The translations under genes and the position numbers were made by a program. From Mangrovibacterium lignilyticum (GTDB lineage Bacteria > Bacteroidota > Bacteroidia > Bacteroidales > Prolixibacteraceae), in assembly GCF_010882175.1 (NCBI RefSeq), contig NZ_WKLH01000003.1, positions 682,001-746,000 of the forward strand: 64,000 nucleotides of DNA, given 5' to 3'. Positions 46,288 to 53,777 of this stretch are shown in pieces. Numbering within the stretch: position 1 is the first letter of the stretch; each line of letters starts with the position of its first letter. The notes below the pieces were generated by a model. That model was not told the DNA's origin, did no database searches, and was given only the letters and a program-made list of their open reading frames with translations.

Positions 46288-46376
46288 CCAAAATAGCGGT
46301 TAAAACGCACTTTAGACAAAGCACTTATTTTTCTTCACAGCAGGGGTTTATAAGGCCAAAATAAGTGGTTGAAAAA

Positions 46377-46406
46377 TTTCATGTTTCACAAATTTAATTA
46401 ACTTTG
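46377..46406 (+). promoter_or_regulatory. Promoter of the Crp/Fnr regulator gene
   Basis: TAACTTTG at 46399-46406 is a perfect -7 box; TTTC at 46377-46380 lies 18 bp upstream as a near-match to -33. Transcription would begin near 46414, about 20 bp before the gene. Confidence 0.5.
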
Positions 46407-46434
46407 ATGCTGTAAAACATGTAAAACGGAACCT

Positions 46435-47136
46435 ATGCTGAGTCAAGAACAGGGGATCAAAGAAATATTTGAAAATCCTAAGTCGGTTTTCAGTTTATTG
46501 AGCCCTCATGAAAAAGAAGATCTACTAAGCCAAATGACCATTGTCAACTTCAAGAAGAATGAATTTGTCTATAAAGAAGGGGATATTCCTTCGGCATTTA
46601 TGTTTTTAATTGACGGTAAAATCAAAATTTTTAAAGAAGGTGTTGGAGGCCGCGAGCAAATTATCCGAATGACAAAACCAATGGGATATGTTGGATACAG
46701 AGCATTAATTGCTGAAGAGATCCACAATGCATCGGCTGTTACACTGGAAGATTCGGATGTTTTGTACGTGAATTCGGAACACTTCTTCGGAAAACTATTG
46801 CGCAACCCTGACTTTTCATTTCGCTTAATTCAAAAATTGGCTCGTGAACTTGGATTTTCAAACTCACGAACTGTAACCCTTACCCAAAAACATATTCGCG
46901 GACGTTTAGCAGAGTCGCTACTGCTTTTGAAAGAGAAATACGGATTTGAAAACGACGGTATATCGCTGAAAGCCTATTTGTCACGGGAGGATATTGCCAA
47001 CTTGTCGAACATGACAACATCCAACGCGATTCGAACCTTGTCAACCTTTTCCAGTGAAAAAGTGATCGCCATTGACGGGCGAAAAATCAAGATTCTTGAC
47101 CTTCAAAAATTAGAACGCATAAGCAAACTAGGATAA
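46435..47136 (+). CDS. Crp/Fnr family transcriptional regulator
   Basis: The 233-residue regulator has an N-terminal cyclic-nucleotide-binding-like domain (FKKNEFVYKEGDIPSAFMFLIDGKIKIF) and a C-terminal winged helix (YLSREDIANLSNMTTSNAIRTLSTF). The cysteines of an Fnr-type iron-sulfur cluster are absent. A canonical cAMP phosphate-binding RTA/RxA motif is not evident at the position following DGKI. The signal is therefore unknown. It is followed by a strong bidirectional terminator, and its target genes cannot be told from the surrounding sequence. Confidence 0.92.
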   Translation: MLSQEQGIKEIFENPKSVFSLLSPHEKEDLLSQMTIVNFKKNEFVYKEGDIPSAFMFLIDGKIKIFKEGVGGREQIIRMTKPMGYVGYRALIAEEIHNASAVTLEDSDVLYVNSEHFFGKLLRNPDFSFRLIQKLARELGFSNSRTVTLTQKHIRGRLAESLLLLKEKYGFENDGISLKAYLSREDIANLSNMTTSNAIRTLSTFSSEKVIAIDGRKIKILDLQKLERISKLG

Positions 47137-47140
47137 AACA

Positions 47141-47168
47141 AAAAATCCCGCCACGGCGGGATTTTTTA
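47141..47168. terminator. Bidirectional terminator
   Basis: AAATCCCGCC-ACG-GGCGGGATTT with flanking A and T runs separates the convergent Crp/Fnr and oxidoreductase genes. Confidence 0.88.
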
Positions 47169-47187
47169 TTTCATAGCACTCAGCCAG

Positions 47188-48675
47188 TTAAACTTGTTCC
47201 CAACCTCTTCGGTAAGTATGCCGAATCCATTCATCGGCCATTGCCTGAGCCGGTAGTTCCAAATATTCATTGTTAAACCTCGGATCTCCGTTGACAATCT
47301 CAAAGCTTTCTTTGTTCAGTATTTGAAGCTTGTCTGCAGCACTGATATTCGTGAAACGCATCGCTGCTCCATCCCATCTCAGTTTCCGTTTTAAACTTTG
47401 CAGCCTTACAGCCAATACGCCCAACATCACCATCTCGTTTAAGGGGCCGGCATAAGCAAAGTTCGATGAGGCTTCTACGCGGTTCTCCCGGCTTTCTTTA
47501 CAAGCCCGGATCCAGTCCTGTTCGTGTCCGCCATTCATGGCTTCCGGGATGCGCCTAAACTGTCGCATCGGCTTTTGGAAATGGTCCATCTCGCTGGTTG
47601 GCAACAAGCGCGGATTCAGAGCGTAAGTGCCACACATGATTTTGCCTTTGGTGCCGTAAAAAATGCACCCACCGTTTTGGTCTCCCATTTCTTCGCCGTC
47701 TGTCAGCTCATCGGGGCGGTTGGGTAACAGGCCACCGTCATACCAATTTACCGTGACCGGCGGCATTGCTACTTTGGGTAAATTATCGCGGGCAGGGAAT
47801 TCGTAACAGATGGTTTCAGCATTCGGTGCCGAATCTGTTGTATAGCTTGTGGAGCTGGCCTGAACGGCTTCCGGCGATTCGAGCATTAACGCTTTAAAAA
47901 CCGGATCGAGAATATGGCAGGCCATGTCGCCAAGCGCGCCGGTGCCAAAGTCCCACCAACCTCTCCAGTTCCAGGGGTGGTATATTTCGTTGTAGGGCCG
48001 CATGTGTGCCGGTCCGATAAACAGGTCCCAGTCAAGTGTTTTGGGGATGCGCATTTCCTTCTTGGGGCGGGTTAGTCCTTGCGGCCAGATCGGACGGTTT
48101 GTCCAGGCATCAACATGTGTGACTTCGCCGATCTTTCCGGCCCAGATCCATTCGCAAATATCGCGAATGCCATCGCCGGAGTTCCCCTGGTTGCCCATTT
48201 GGGTGGCCACGCTGTATCGTTTCGATGTTTCGGCCAGTACACGTGACTCGTACACAGAGTGCGCCAGCGGCTTCTGCAGGTAAACATGAATGCCTTGACG
48301 CATGGCCATTAGGGCCGGAAGCGCGTGGGTATGGTCCGGAGTGGCAATCATCACCGCGTCAATGTCTTTTTGCCGGTCAAACATTTCCCTGAAATCGGTG
48401 TAACGCGGAGCTAAAGGCCATTCGCGAAACGAATTTCGATTGGCATATTCTGCATCAACATCACAGAGTGCCACAATATTCTCCAGTTCCATGTTCTTAA
48501 GGTTGCGGTAGCCCATTCCGCCAACCCCAATCCCGGCAATATTTAGTTTGTCGCTCGGAGCCGGATGACCAAGCCCGGCGATAACGTTGCTGGGAAGGAT
48601 TGTGAGCCCGCCCACAGCGGCAGAGAAGGAACCAATAAACTTGCGGCGGTTTAGGGTTGATTTTTCAGTTTTCAT
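47188..48675 (-). CDS. Tat-exported Gfo/Idh/MocA family oxidoreductase
   Basis: The 495-residue protein starts with a twin-arginine signal (LNRRKFIGSFSAAVGGLTI), which supports the ATG at 48675 over a longer form. The NAD(P)-binding domain follows (NIAGIGVGGMGYRNL, ALCDVDAEYA, DAVMIATPDHTHA). The lysine motif reads YLQKPLAHS, where EKP is usual. The C-terminal part has the Bacteroidota-type GTKGKIMCGTYALNP pattern. Members oxidise sugars or cyclitols; the exported ones are thought to bind their cofactor before Tat export. The substrate is unknown. It lies 104 bp downstream of ppnP on the same strand, behind the ppnP terminator. Confidence 0.9.
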   Translation of the reverse strand: MKTEKSTLNRRKFIGSFSAAVGGLTILPSNVIAGLGHPAPSDKLNIAGIGVGGMGYRNLKNMELENIVALCDVDAEYANRNSFREWPLAPRYTDFREMFDRQKDIDAVMIATPDHTHALPALMAMRQGIHVYLQKPLAHSVYESRVLAETSKRYSVATQMGNQGNSGDGIRDICEWIWAGKIGEVTHVDAWTNRPIWPQGLTRPKKEMRIPKTLDWDLFIGPAHMRPYNEIYHPWNWRGWWDFGTGALGDMACHILDPVFKALMLESPEAVQASSTSYTTDSAPNAETICYEFPARDNLPKVAMPPVTVNWYDGGLLPNRPDELTDGEEMGDQNGGCIFYGTKGKIMCGTYALNPRLLPTSEMDHFQKPMRQFRRIPEAMNGGHEQDWIRACKESRENRVEASSNFAYAGPLNEMVMLGVLAVRLQSLKRKLRWDGAAMRFTNISAADKLQILNKESFEIVNGDPRFNNEYLELPAQAMADEWIRHTYRRGWEQV

Positions 48676-48738
48676 TATTTGTGTTTGAAGGATTGCGCGA
48701 GGCAATTTAATAAGAAAAGATGAAGGGATGAAAAAAGA

Positions 48739-48771
48739 AAACCTGCAGTTGTTTTTCACGACTGCAGGTTC
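48739..48771 (-). terminator. Terminator of ppnP
   Basis: AACCTGCAGT/ACTGCAGGTT stem with an 11-nt loop, followed on the minus strand by TTTCTTTTTTC. It sits directly after the ppnP stop. Confidence 0.75.
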
Positions 48772-48779
48772 CCTTAATT

Positions 48780-49061
48780 TTAAATATACAGGCAATAATA
48801 AGCGACTTGCCCGGCTGCTTTCACTTTGAAACGGACATCCTTTTCGACCCGGAAAGTTGAACCGGTTTCGAAGACTTTCCAGTCGGTTTCACCCGGAAGA
48901 AGTACGTCCAGACTACCGCTTGTAATCGTCATAAGTTCGATTGTAGCTGTGCCGAACTCATACTCGCCGGCTTCCATAACTCCAATGGTAGCTGTTCCTT
49001 CCTCGTTTTCGAGTGCGATGGATTTGACGCTTCCGCCGAAGTATTCATTTACTTTCAACAT
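48780..49061 (-). CDS. ppnP: Pyrimidine/purine nucleoside phosphorylase (PpnP/YaiE family)
   Basis: The 93-residue protein matches the small cupin-type nucleoside phosphorylase family (DUF1255): VNEYFGGSVKSIAL, GVMEAGEYEFGTA, ELMTITSGSLDVLLPG and the C-terminal VAYYCLYI. The family phosphorolyses several nucleosides to free base and ribose-1-phosphate. Its length equals the usual ~94 residues when the ATG at 49061 is used; the upstream TTG extension was rejected. It is a single-gene unit with its own terminator. Confidence 0.9.
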   Translation of the reverse strand: MLKVNEYFGGSVKSIALENEEGTATIGVMEAGEYEFGTATIELMTITSGSLDVLLPGETDWKVFETGSTFRVEKDVRFKVKAAGQVAYYCLYI

Positions 49062-49250
49062 AGATTTTTGCTTTAGGATATTTATATGGAAAGACAAAAT
49101 TAGCAGAAAAGCACAAAGATTGATCGCTTGGATTTAAGAAGTTATTGAAAATGGAAAAATGATGGAAAACCTATTTATAAAATAGAGATCTGTTTTTAAT
49201 GCTATATTTTTGATAGATAGGTTTTGTCGAAGGCGAATAAAAAAAATCAA

Positions 49251-49282
49251 TTTGATACGTAAGTATTAAGGGGCTATATTTG
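49251..49282 (+). promoter_or_regulatory. Strong consensus promoter of an orphan transcript
   Basis: TTTG at 49251-49254 and TATATTTG at 49275-49282 with exactly 20 bp between are an ideal Bacteroidota promoter. No protein gene follows on this strand before 52754. Confidence 0.7.
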
Positions 49283-49288
49283 AAGTAT

Positions 49289-49412
49289 CAAAGGTGATAA
49301 ACTGGTTCAGGTTTAAAGCCAACCGAAATTTCGCAACAAACAACATTTAGATAAATAGCTTTCTTATTCAACAGATTAAAGGGAACCGAATACCGATCGG
49401 TTCCCTTTTTCG
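49289..49412 (+). ncRNA. Candidate small RNA (~124 nt) between a consensus promoter and a terminator
   Basis: The predicted transcript starts about 7 bp after the -7 box and ends in the hairpin at 49379-49412. It contains no ATG ORF; a GTG-initiated 18-codon frame (GTG within 49290-49310) is possible but not convincing. It overlaps no neighbouring gene. I do not recognise it as 6S RNA, tmRNA or any other known RNA. Transcription is inferred, not shown. Confidence 0.5.
49379..49412 (+). terminator. Terminator of the orphan transcript
   Basis: The stem GGGAACCGA/TCGGTTCCC with a 7-nt loop is followed by TTTTT. Confidence 0.82.
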
Positions 49413-49538
49413 CGTTATTTACAGCAGTTTCTTAGGAATAAGCTGATCACTTAGCTTCCGCTGTTTTGCCTTAACCGGCCGACTTTACGCTTGCGGCTTA
49501 ACACAAAGAGTAAACAGAAGAGTCAGCGCGGATTTTGA

Positions 49539-51263
49539 CTACTTCTTTTTGGTTGTGATCAGAATGACGCCTGCTTTGCCTTTTTCGCCATACAGCGTGG
49601 TGGCCGACTGGTCCTTTAACACATCAATACTTTGAATCGTTTCGGGATCAATATCGAGGCTTTTGACATCGATATTTCCTTTCTCCTCGCCATCAACAAC
49701 AATCAAGGGATTGGTCTTGGGCAATTTATCGTTATCGACTGAGCGGATTTTTACGATTTGGCGCGTGGCTCCGTCTGCTTCATCACTGCTAACGGTTTCA
49801 ACAGATTCAATCACTCCAATTGGTTGGCTCGAAGGATCCATTTCTTTTCCATCGACAATGAAAACCGTTTCATTTGGCGCTTTAGGGGTGACAGCACCGG
49901 TTTCTTTCCCCTTTTTGTTGCGCTTGCTTTTTGCGGGTTTCTTCAACAGTTTGATATCGATGACCCCGTCTTTTGCTTTGTCGCCGTAAAGTTGCATTGC
50001 CGCTTCCGACTTCAAAATACTGATCGATTCAATGGTGGCGGGATCAATGTCGTCGATGCTCGAAACGACTTTCCCGTCGACAATGTAGAGCGGGTTTGCA
50101 CCCGGTTCCCACTCTTCGGACGGAGGGGTGGTTAGCGATGACGCATCACTGTAATCGGGAATCAATGTTACGTTGAGCTCAGCCGGTTTTTCAAGGGCAA
50201 CTTCGCGCTTCGCGAAACCGGGGAAGACAAACACCAGCGTACATGGAAATTCGGCGACCTTAAGGATAAATTCGCCCTTCGTGTCGGTGATGGTACCGGT
50301 GTGCGTTCCTTTAATGAGCACTGAAGTGCCCGACAACACTTTCCCGCTGCCGGCAGCTGTAACGACTCCACTCACCACATTGTCGTGCTGGTTGAGCGGT
50401 GCGGCTTCAAACTCCTTGTTCGATAAGGTAATGACCAATAAGGTTAGTAAGGGCAGGAGCAGGAGCTTCCGGAGAATTTGTTTCTTGTTTTCAGTTTTCT
50501 TTTTCATCATTAAAATGCGGTTTTTGAGTTGTGATCCATTTAGTGCGGTTAAAAACGGTGCAACGCCATCCTTATCGGCCATAGCTACCATGGCCAGTTG
50601 GTAGTTTTGGCGATCGGCTTCGCGAATGATCAGGTCGTCGGTGAGATACTCAAGATTGTTCCTGATGGCATCCTTCAGAAGCCAGGCAAAGGGGTTGAAC
50701 CATTGGAAGAGGAATAGGAGCTCGGCGAGAAAAACATCGATCGTATGTTGTTCTTTCACGTGTATTTGTTCGTGGCGGAGGATGACGGGCAAGTGTCGGC
50801 TTTCCACTACTTCGCGGGGAATAATAATCCGGTTGAAGAAGGAGAAGGGGTGGACGTCGTGGTCCGAGATGCAGCAGGCAATGTTGTGCAGGCTCACCTT
50901 TTCGCTTTTACGGACCAGGGCGATTGCCCGGATGTTGCCAATCAGCAGTTTGAGCAGGAAGATAACAAAGCCTGCGGCGAAGATGATTTGGGCAATGCCA
51001 AGCCAGTTGGCAGGCACGGCTGCCTGCACCGCTTGCTCCCCCTGCACCGGATTAGCCAGTTCGGCCATTTGAATCAGGTCGAATTTCGGCGCTTCAACCT
51101 TAAAGGTGATCAGCGGCAAGAGGTAACTTACCGGCATGGCCAGGAACAGGTAAATGCGGTTGAACCGAAAATGCTTTTGCGGCTGGAAAAGCAATAAATA
51201 AAACAGGTGAAATGCCGCCAGCGCAATGCCTGCTTTGGCCAGGTAGACTAGAAAAGCTTCCAT
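49539..51263 (-). CDS. BlaR1-like M56 metallopeptidase fused to carboxypeptidase-regulatory and TonB-plug-like segments
   Basis: The 574-residue protein starts with an M56 membrane peptidase: four expected helices and the zinc motif H164-E-x-x-H168 in LRHEQIHVKEQH. After a further helix (~residue 270) comes a carboxypeptidase-regulatory-like beta domain (VVSGVVTAAGSGKVLSG). Repeated plug-like units follow: NPLYIVDGKVV with IESISILKSEAAMQLYG, and NPLIVVDGEEKG with IQSIDVLKDQSATTLYG. Such tails replace the penicillin-binding sensor of BlaR1 in many Bacteroidota. The usual model is that the peptidase relieves BlaI repression after a signal; what the tail senses is unknown. It is encoded 1 bp after blaI. 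Confidence 0.88.
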   Translation of the reverse strand: MEAFLVYLAKAGIALAAFHLFYLLLFQPQKHFRFNRIYLFLAMPVSYLLPLITFKVEAPKFDLIQMAELANPVQGEQAVQAAVPANWLGIAQIIFAAGFVIFLLKLLIGNIRAIALVRKSEKVSLHNIACCISDHDVHPFSFFNRIIIPREVVESRHLPVILRHEQIHVKEQHTIDVFLAELLFLFQWFNPFAWLLKDAIRNNLEYLTDDLIIREADRQNYQLAMVAMADKDGVAPFLTALNGSQLKNRILMMKKKTENKKQILRKLLLLPLLTLLVITLSNKEFEAAPLNQHDNVVSGVVTAAGSGKVLSGTSVLIKGTHTGTITDTKGEFILKVAEFPCTLVFVFPGFAKREVALEKPAELNVTLIPDYSDASSLTTPPSEEWEPGANPLYIVDGKVVSSIDDIDPATIESISILKSEAAMQLYGDKAKDGVIDIKLLKKPAKSKRNKKGKETGAVTPKAPNETVFIVDGKEMDPSSQPIGVIESVETVSSDEADGATRQIVKIRSVDNDKLPKTNPLIVVDGEEKGNIDVKSLDIDPETIQSIDVLKDQSATTLYGEKGKAGVILITTKKK

Positions 51264-51264
51264 A

Positions 51265-51624
51265 TCAGTCTTCTTTTTTAATCAGCTCAATCAGTTCTTC
51301 CAGCTCTTCGGGCTTTAAGCCTTTTTCCTTCACAAAAAAAGCGACCGCATTTTTGTACGAATTGTCGAAATAGTCTTTCACGACCTGCGACATAAAGGTA
51401 CCGCGGTAATCTTCTTTCGACATTAGCGGATGGTATTGGTAGGTATTTCCATAAGCGGTAAAGCCAACCAGACCCTTGTCCTGCAGCAAACGCACCAACG
51501 ACGAAATGGTGTTGTAATGCGGCTTGGGATCCGGGTATTCGGCAATCATGTCCTTAACGAAAGCTTTTTCAAGCTTCCATAAAATCTTCATCAGCTCTTC
51601 TTCTTTGCGGGTTAATTTCCTCAT
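51265..51624 (-). CDS. BlaI/MecI/CopY family repressor
   Basis: The 119-residue repressor has the family winged helix (LTRKEEELMKILWKLEKAFVKDMIAEYP, HYNTISSLVRLLQDKGLVGF) and a helical C-terminal dimerisation part where BlaR1-type cleavage normally occurs. It precedes the M56 gene with a single base between, forming the classical regulator-sensor pair. Three AACTG/CAGTT dyads lie immediately upstream (51659-51703), so autoregulation is likely. No beta-lactamase gene is adjacent; regulon members must be elsewhere. Confidence 0.92.
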   Translation of the reverse strand: MRKLTRKEEELMKILWKLEKAFVKDMIAEYPDPKPHYNTISSLVRLLQDKGLVGFTAYGNTYQYHPLMSKEDYRGTFMSQVVKDYFDNSYKNAVAFFVKEKGLKPEELEELIELIKKED

Positions 51625-51658
51625 GACAATGCTTTTTTAGATGGTGCTGTAAATGTAT

Positions 51659-51703
51659 AACTGATTTATCAGTTTTGCAACTGGAAAAACAGTTAGCTAA
51701 CTG
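51659..51703. promoter_or_regulatory. Cluster of BlaI-type operator dyads
   Basis: There are three dyads of AACTG and CAGTT half-sites: AACTGATTTATCAGTT (51659-51674), AACTGGAAAAACAGTT (51679-51694) and the perfect palindrome CAGTTAGCTAACTG (51690-51703), which overlaps the second. They lie 35-79 bp before the repressor start, in the expected promoter. Repressors of this family bind similar dyads. Confidence 0.65.
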
Positions 51704-51737
51704 AAAAAGTAGTTTCATTGAGTTTTAGGTTATTTCA

Positions 51738-51842
51738 ATCCCGGAAGAGACAGCAACGATCCCGGAAGAAAAAGCGGTACAAGTTGAAGGGGAAGAGTCG
51801 TGATTGCTCAGAATAAATCATGATTTCATTAGAAAAAATCAT
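51738..51842. repeat. Short degenerate repeats with ~21-bp spacing
   Basis: ATCCCGGAAG occurs at 51738 and 51759, 21 bp apart. TGATT-AGAA-AATCA units follow at 51801 and 51821. These resemble a decayed phased array upstream of the larger one at 51970. Confidence 0.45.
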
Positions 51843-51969
51843 CGTTTTGAAGCAGCCCAAGGCACACTGCCAATTTGGCTGCCCATTGGTAAGCCCGGTG
51901 CCTGCTGAAGCAGTTCACTATTTGGTGTAAAGTATTGCTATGTAGTGCGATATGGTTTATTTTGCTTGT

Positions 51970-52263
51970 TTTAGGCATGTTGCAACAGTACAGATGCGTC
52001 ACGGAACAAGCTTGCAACGTCACGAAACAGTTCATTTGCGTCACGGAACAAGCTTGCAACGTCATGAAACAGTACAGATGCGTCACGGAACAAGCTTGCA
52101 ATGGCACAAAACAGTCCAGTTGCATGACGGAACGCGTTAACAATGTCACACATTTGTACAGATGCGTGACGGAACTGTGCATTTGCATGACGCATCTGTT
52201 TTGTTGTGGAACGGAACTGTACAGTTGCGTGACATAACTGTACAGTTCCGTTGTGCGTTTCAT
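51970..52263. repeat. 21-bp phased tandem array (about 13 units)
   Basis: Units begin at 51991 and then every 21 bp without any slip up to 52222, with a weaker unit at 51970 and a diverged one at 52243. The core is CGTCACGRAACA and alternate units resemble each other more closely (42-bp super-period at the left end). Unit boundaries form palindromes such as CAAGCTTG and AACTGTACAGTT. All frames stay open because 21 is a multiple of three, but the encoded heptads look nothing like a protein. The following ~460 bp up to 52723 hold no clear gene. Confidence 0.88.
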
Positions 52264-52753
52264 GGGGCGTAAGGTGTAATTAACCGGTTGGATAGTGGTG
52301 TCGAATGGACCGGTGGCATCCTTTGTTTGGCAAGCGGCGCAATCGGTTTGTTTCGCTTCGTTGCGGGCATAATAGCTATTGGTATGTTCAGTCGATTGGT
52401 TTTTCACGGGTAGAAATAAATTGGTAATCAAAGTCCTGTGCAATTCTGAAATAAAATTACAGCGGTTAAATACGAAAGTCAAATCGCATCTGTACAGTTG
52501 CGTACTTAATTTAATGTTTTGGAGCATAATTTTGGTAATCGATAAATACCGAATTGGTACTAAACAGTATTTTAGATTCATTCTGACTTACAAAATGAAT
52601 TATTTGTTGGTCGGTATTTCGTACCTTGGGAGATTCTGTTTTGAAGTTGGTTCCGGATTGATTTCCAACGGAAAACTAAAAATAGAATAGGGGGATATAG
52701 GTGCCGGTACATATAGACAGAACGTTATGCTTAATTAAACAAAATAGAAACAT

Positions 52754-53122
52754 ATGCAAATAAAACTTGGTGATTTTGAATTAATTCATTCTGGGGTTGT
52801 TATCACGATTGATGATAATCCGATTACGATAAAACTACCTGACGAAATTGAAGGTGATTATACCTTTATTATAAACTTTGTAACGGATAATGACAACAAA
52901 GATGCCGTTACAAAATACACAGCCATTGACAAATTTACACTTCAGATTGACTTTAAGAATTTTGATGGGTTTATGGGTGGTGGTAATTCTAGCTTGATTA
53001 CTTTAGGTTCTTTGAGGAATTTACCCTTGTATTTGAATTATAGAGTATTTGACCTGAATAATGTTGGAAAGACATTGATGTATAATTTTTACGTTGGAAA
53101 GGAGGTTGAAAATGGCAACTAA
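52754..53122 (+). CDS. Small cassette-borne protein (possibly DUF6864-like)
   Basis: The 122-residue protein has no signal peptide and looks like a compact beta-sandwich: FELIHSGVVITIDDNPITIKL, YTFIINFVTDN, TLQIDFKNFDGFMGGGN, LYLNYRVFDL. The pattern recalls the DUF6864 family, but I am not certain. Base composition is clearly more AT-rich than the flanking chromosome. Its last 11 bases overlap the next gene, with which it forms a two-gene cassette. The function is unknown. Confidence 0.7.
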   Translation: MQIKLGDFELIHSGVVITIDDNPITIKLPDEIEGDYTFIINFVTDNDNKDAVTKYTAIDKFTLQIDFKNFDGFMGGGNSSLITLGSLRNLPLYLNYRVFDLNNVGKTLMYNFYVGKEVENGN

Positions 53123-53477
53123 TCCTAATCCTCAACAAGAGAGTCGTTTTATAAATCAAGTCTGTAGTAATACAAAGACGGATTTTATTGAAATAACCGA
53201 AGATAAGCTAGAAAACATTTTGATTAAATTCCTAAGAGATTTAAAAAAATCGAGTGGTTGGTTAACTCCATTATCAATATTCATAACAATTTTGATTACA
53301 AACTTAACGGCTGATTTTAAAGAGTTTTTATCTATCCCTAAAGAAATTTGGTGTGCAATATTTTACCTTGCATTAGCATTGAGTTTTGTTTGGTTTATCG
53401 TGAAAACAATATCTGCGATTAAGAATAGAAAAAAAGTACAATTGGATTATCTGATAAATAAGATAAAGAATAACTAA
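53112..53477 (+). CDS. Small two-helix membrane protein in the same cassette
   Basis: The 121-residue protein has a soluble N-terminal part (~50 residues) and two membrane helices (LTPLSIFITILITNLTADF, IFYLALALSFVWFIVKTISA), then a basic tail. The ATG at 53112 follows AAGGAGG (53099-53105) at 6 bases, a textbook Shine-Dalgarno that is unusual in this phylum. The overlap with the upstream gene suggests co-translation and a joint function, perhaps a soluble protein and its membrane partner. No family is recognised. Confidence 0.7.
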   Translation: MATNPNPQQESRFINQVCSNTKTDFIEITEDKLENILIKFLRDLKKSSGWLTPLSIFITILITNLTADFKEFLSIPKEIWCAIFYLALALSFVWFIVKTISAIKNRKKVQLDYLINKIKNN

Positions 53478-53757
53478 GCACAACAATTAAGTGTTCGGCC
53501 AGTGCGCAGCACAGTGGCTGAACCGGGTGTTGACGTAAACCTTGTCCGGCCACTGACGGAACCGGGATTAATAGCCGAACCAAGTATGATGGGTTTTCGA
53601 TCGGTGATAAGCTGTTTTGCCTGACTAGGATGGTTTGACATTTTCATAGAATGACCGATATTAGAAGAGCCGGATGACGGGAGACTGTCAAGTCCGGTTC
53701 TGTGAGAGACTTAGGGTGAAACTCCCTTTGCCTACTCGACCACTAAACGTTGTGTGC
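53478..53757 (+). repeat. Cassette-boundary repeat 1: attC-like ends around an ORF-less group II intron-like RNA
   Basis: The ends are GCACAAC (53478-53484) and GTTGTGTGC (53749-53757). A possible intron runs from GTGCG (53502) to CTACTCGAC (53740), about 239 nt. Domain V lies at 53667-53700. It is 34 nt with a 9-bp lower stem containing the AGC triad and its G-U pair, a two-base AA bulge, a 5-bp upper stem and a GAGA tetraloop. A domain VI-like hairpin follows, with a candidate branch A at 53734, seven bases from the 3' end. Removing the intron would join arms TTAAGTG and CACTAA inside the outer arms, giving a ~41-nt attC-like hairpin. Confidence 0.7.
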
Positions 53758-53777
53758 AAAATTAAAATCGAAAAACA

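Noticed and set aside
51829-52581. Long minus-strand open frame across the 21-bp array
   Set aside because: The frame is open because the repeat length is a multiple of three. The translation is a Cys/Thr/Leu heptad repeat with no protein-like composition, start site or family match.
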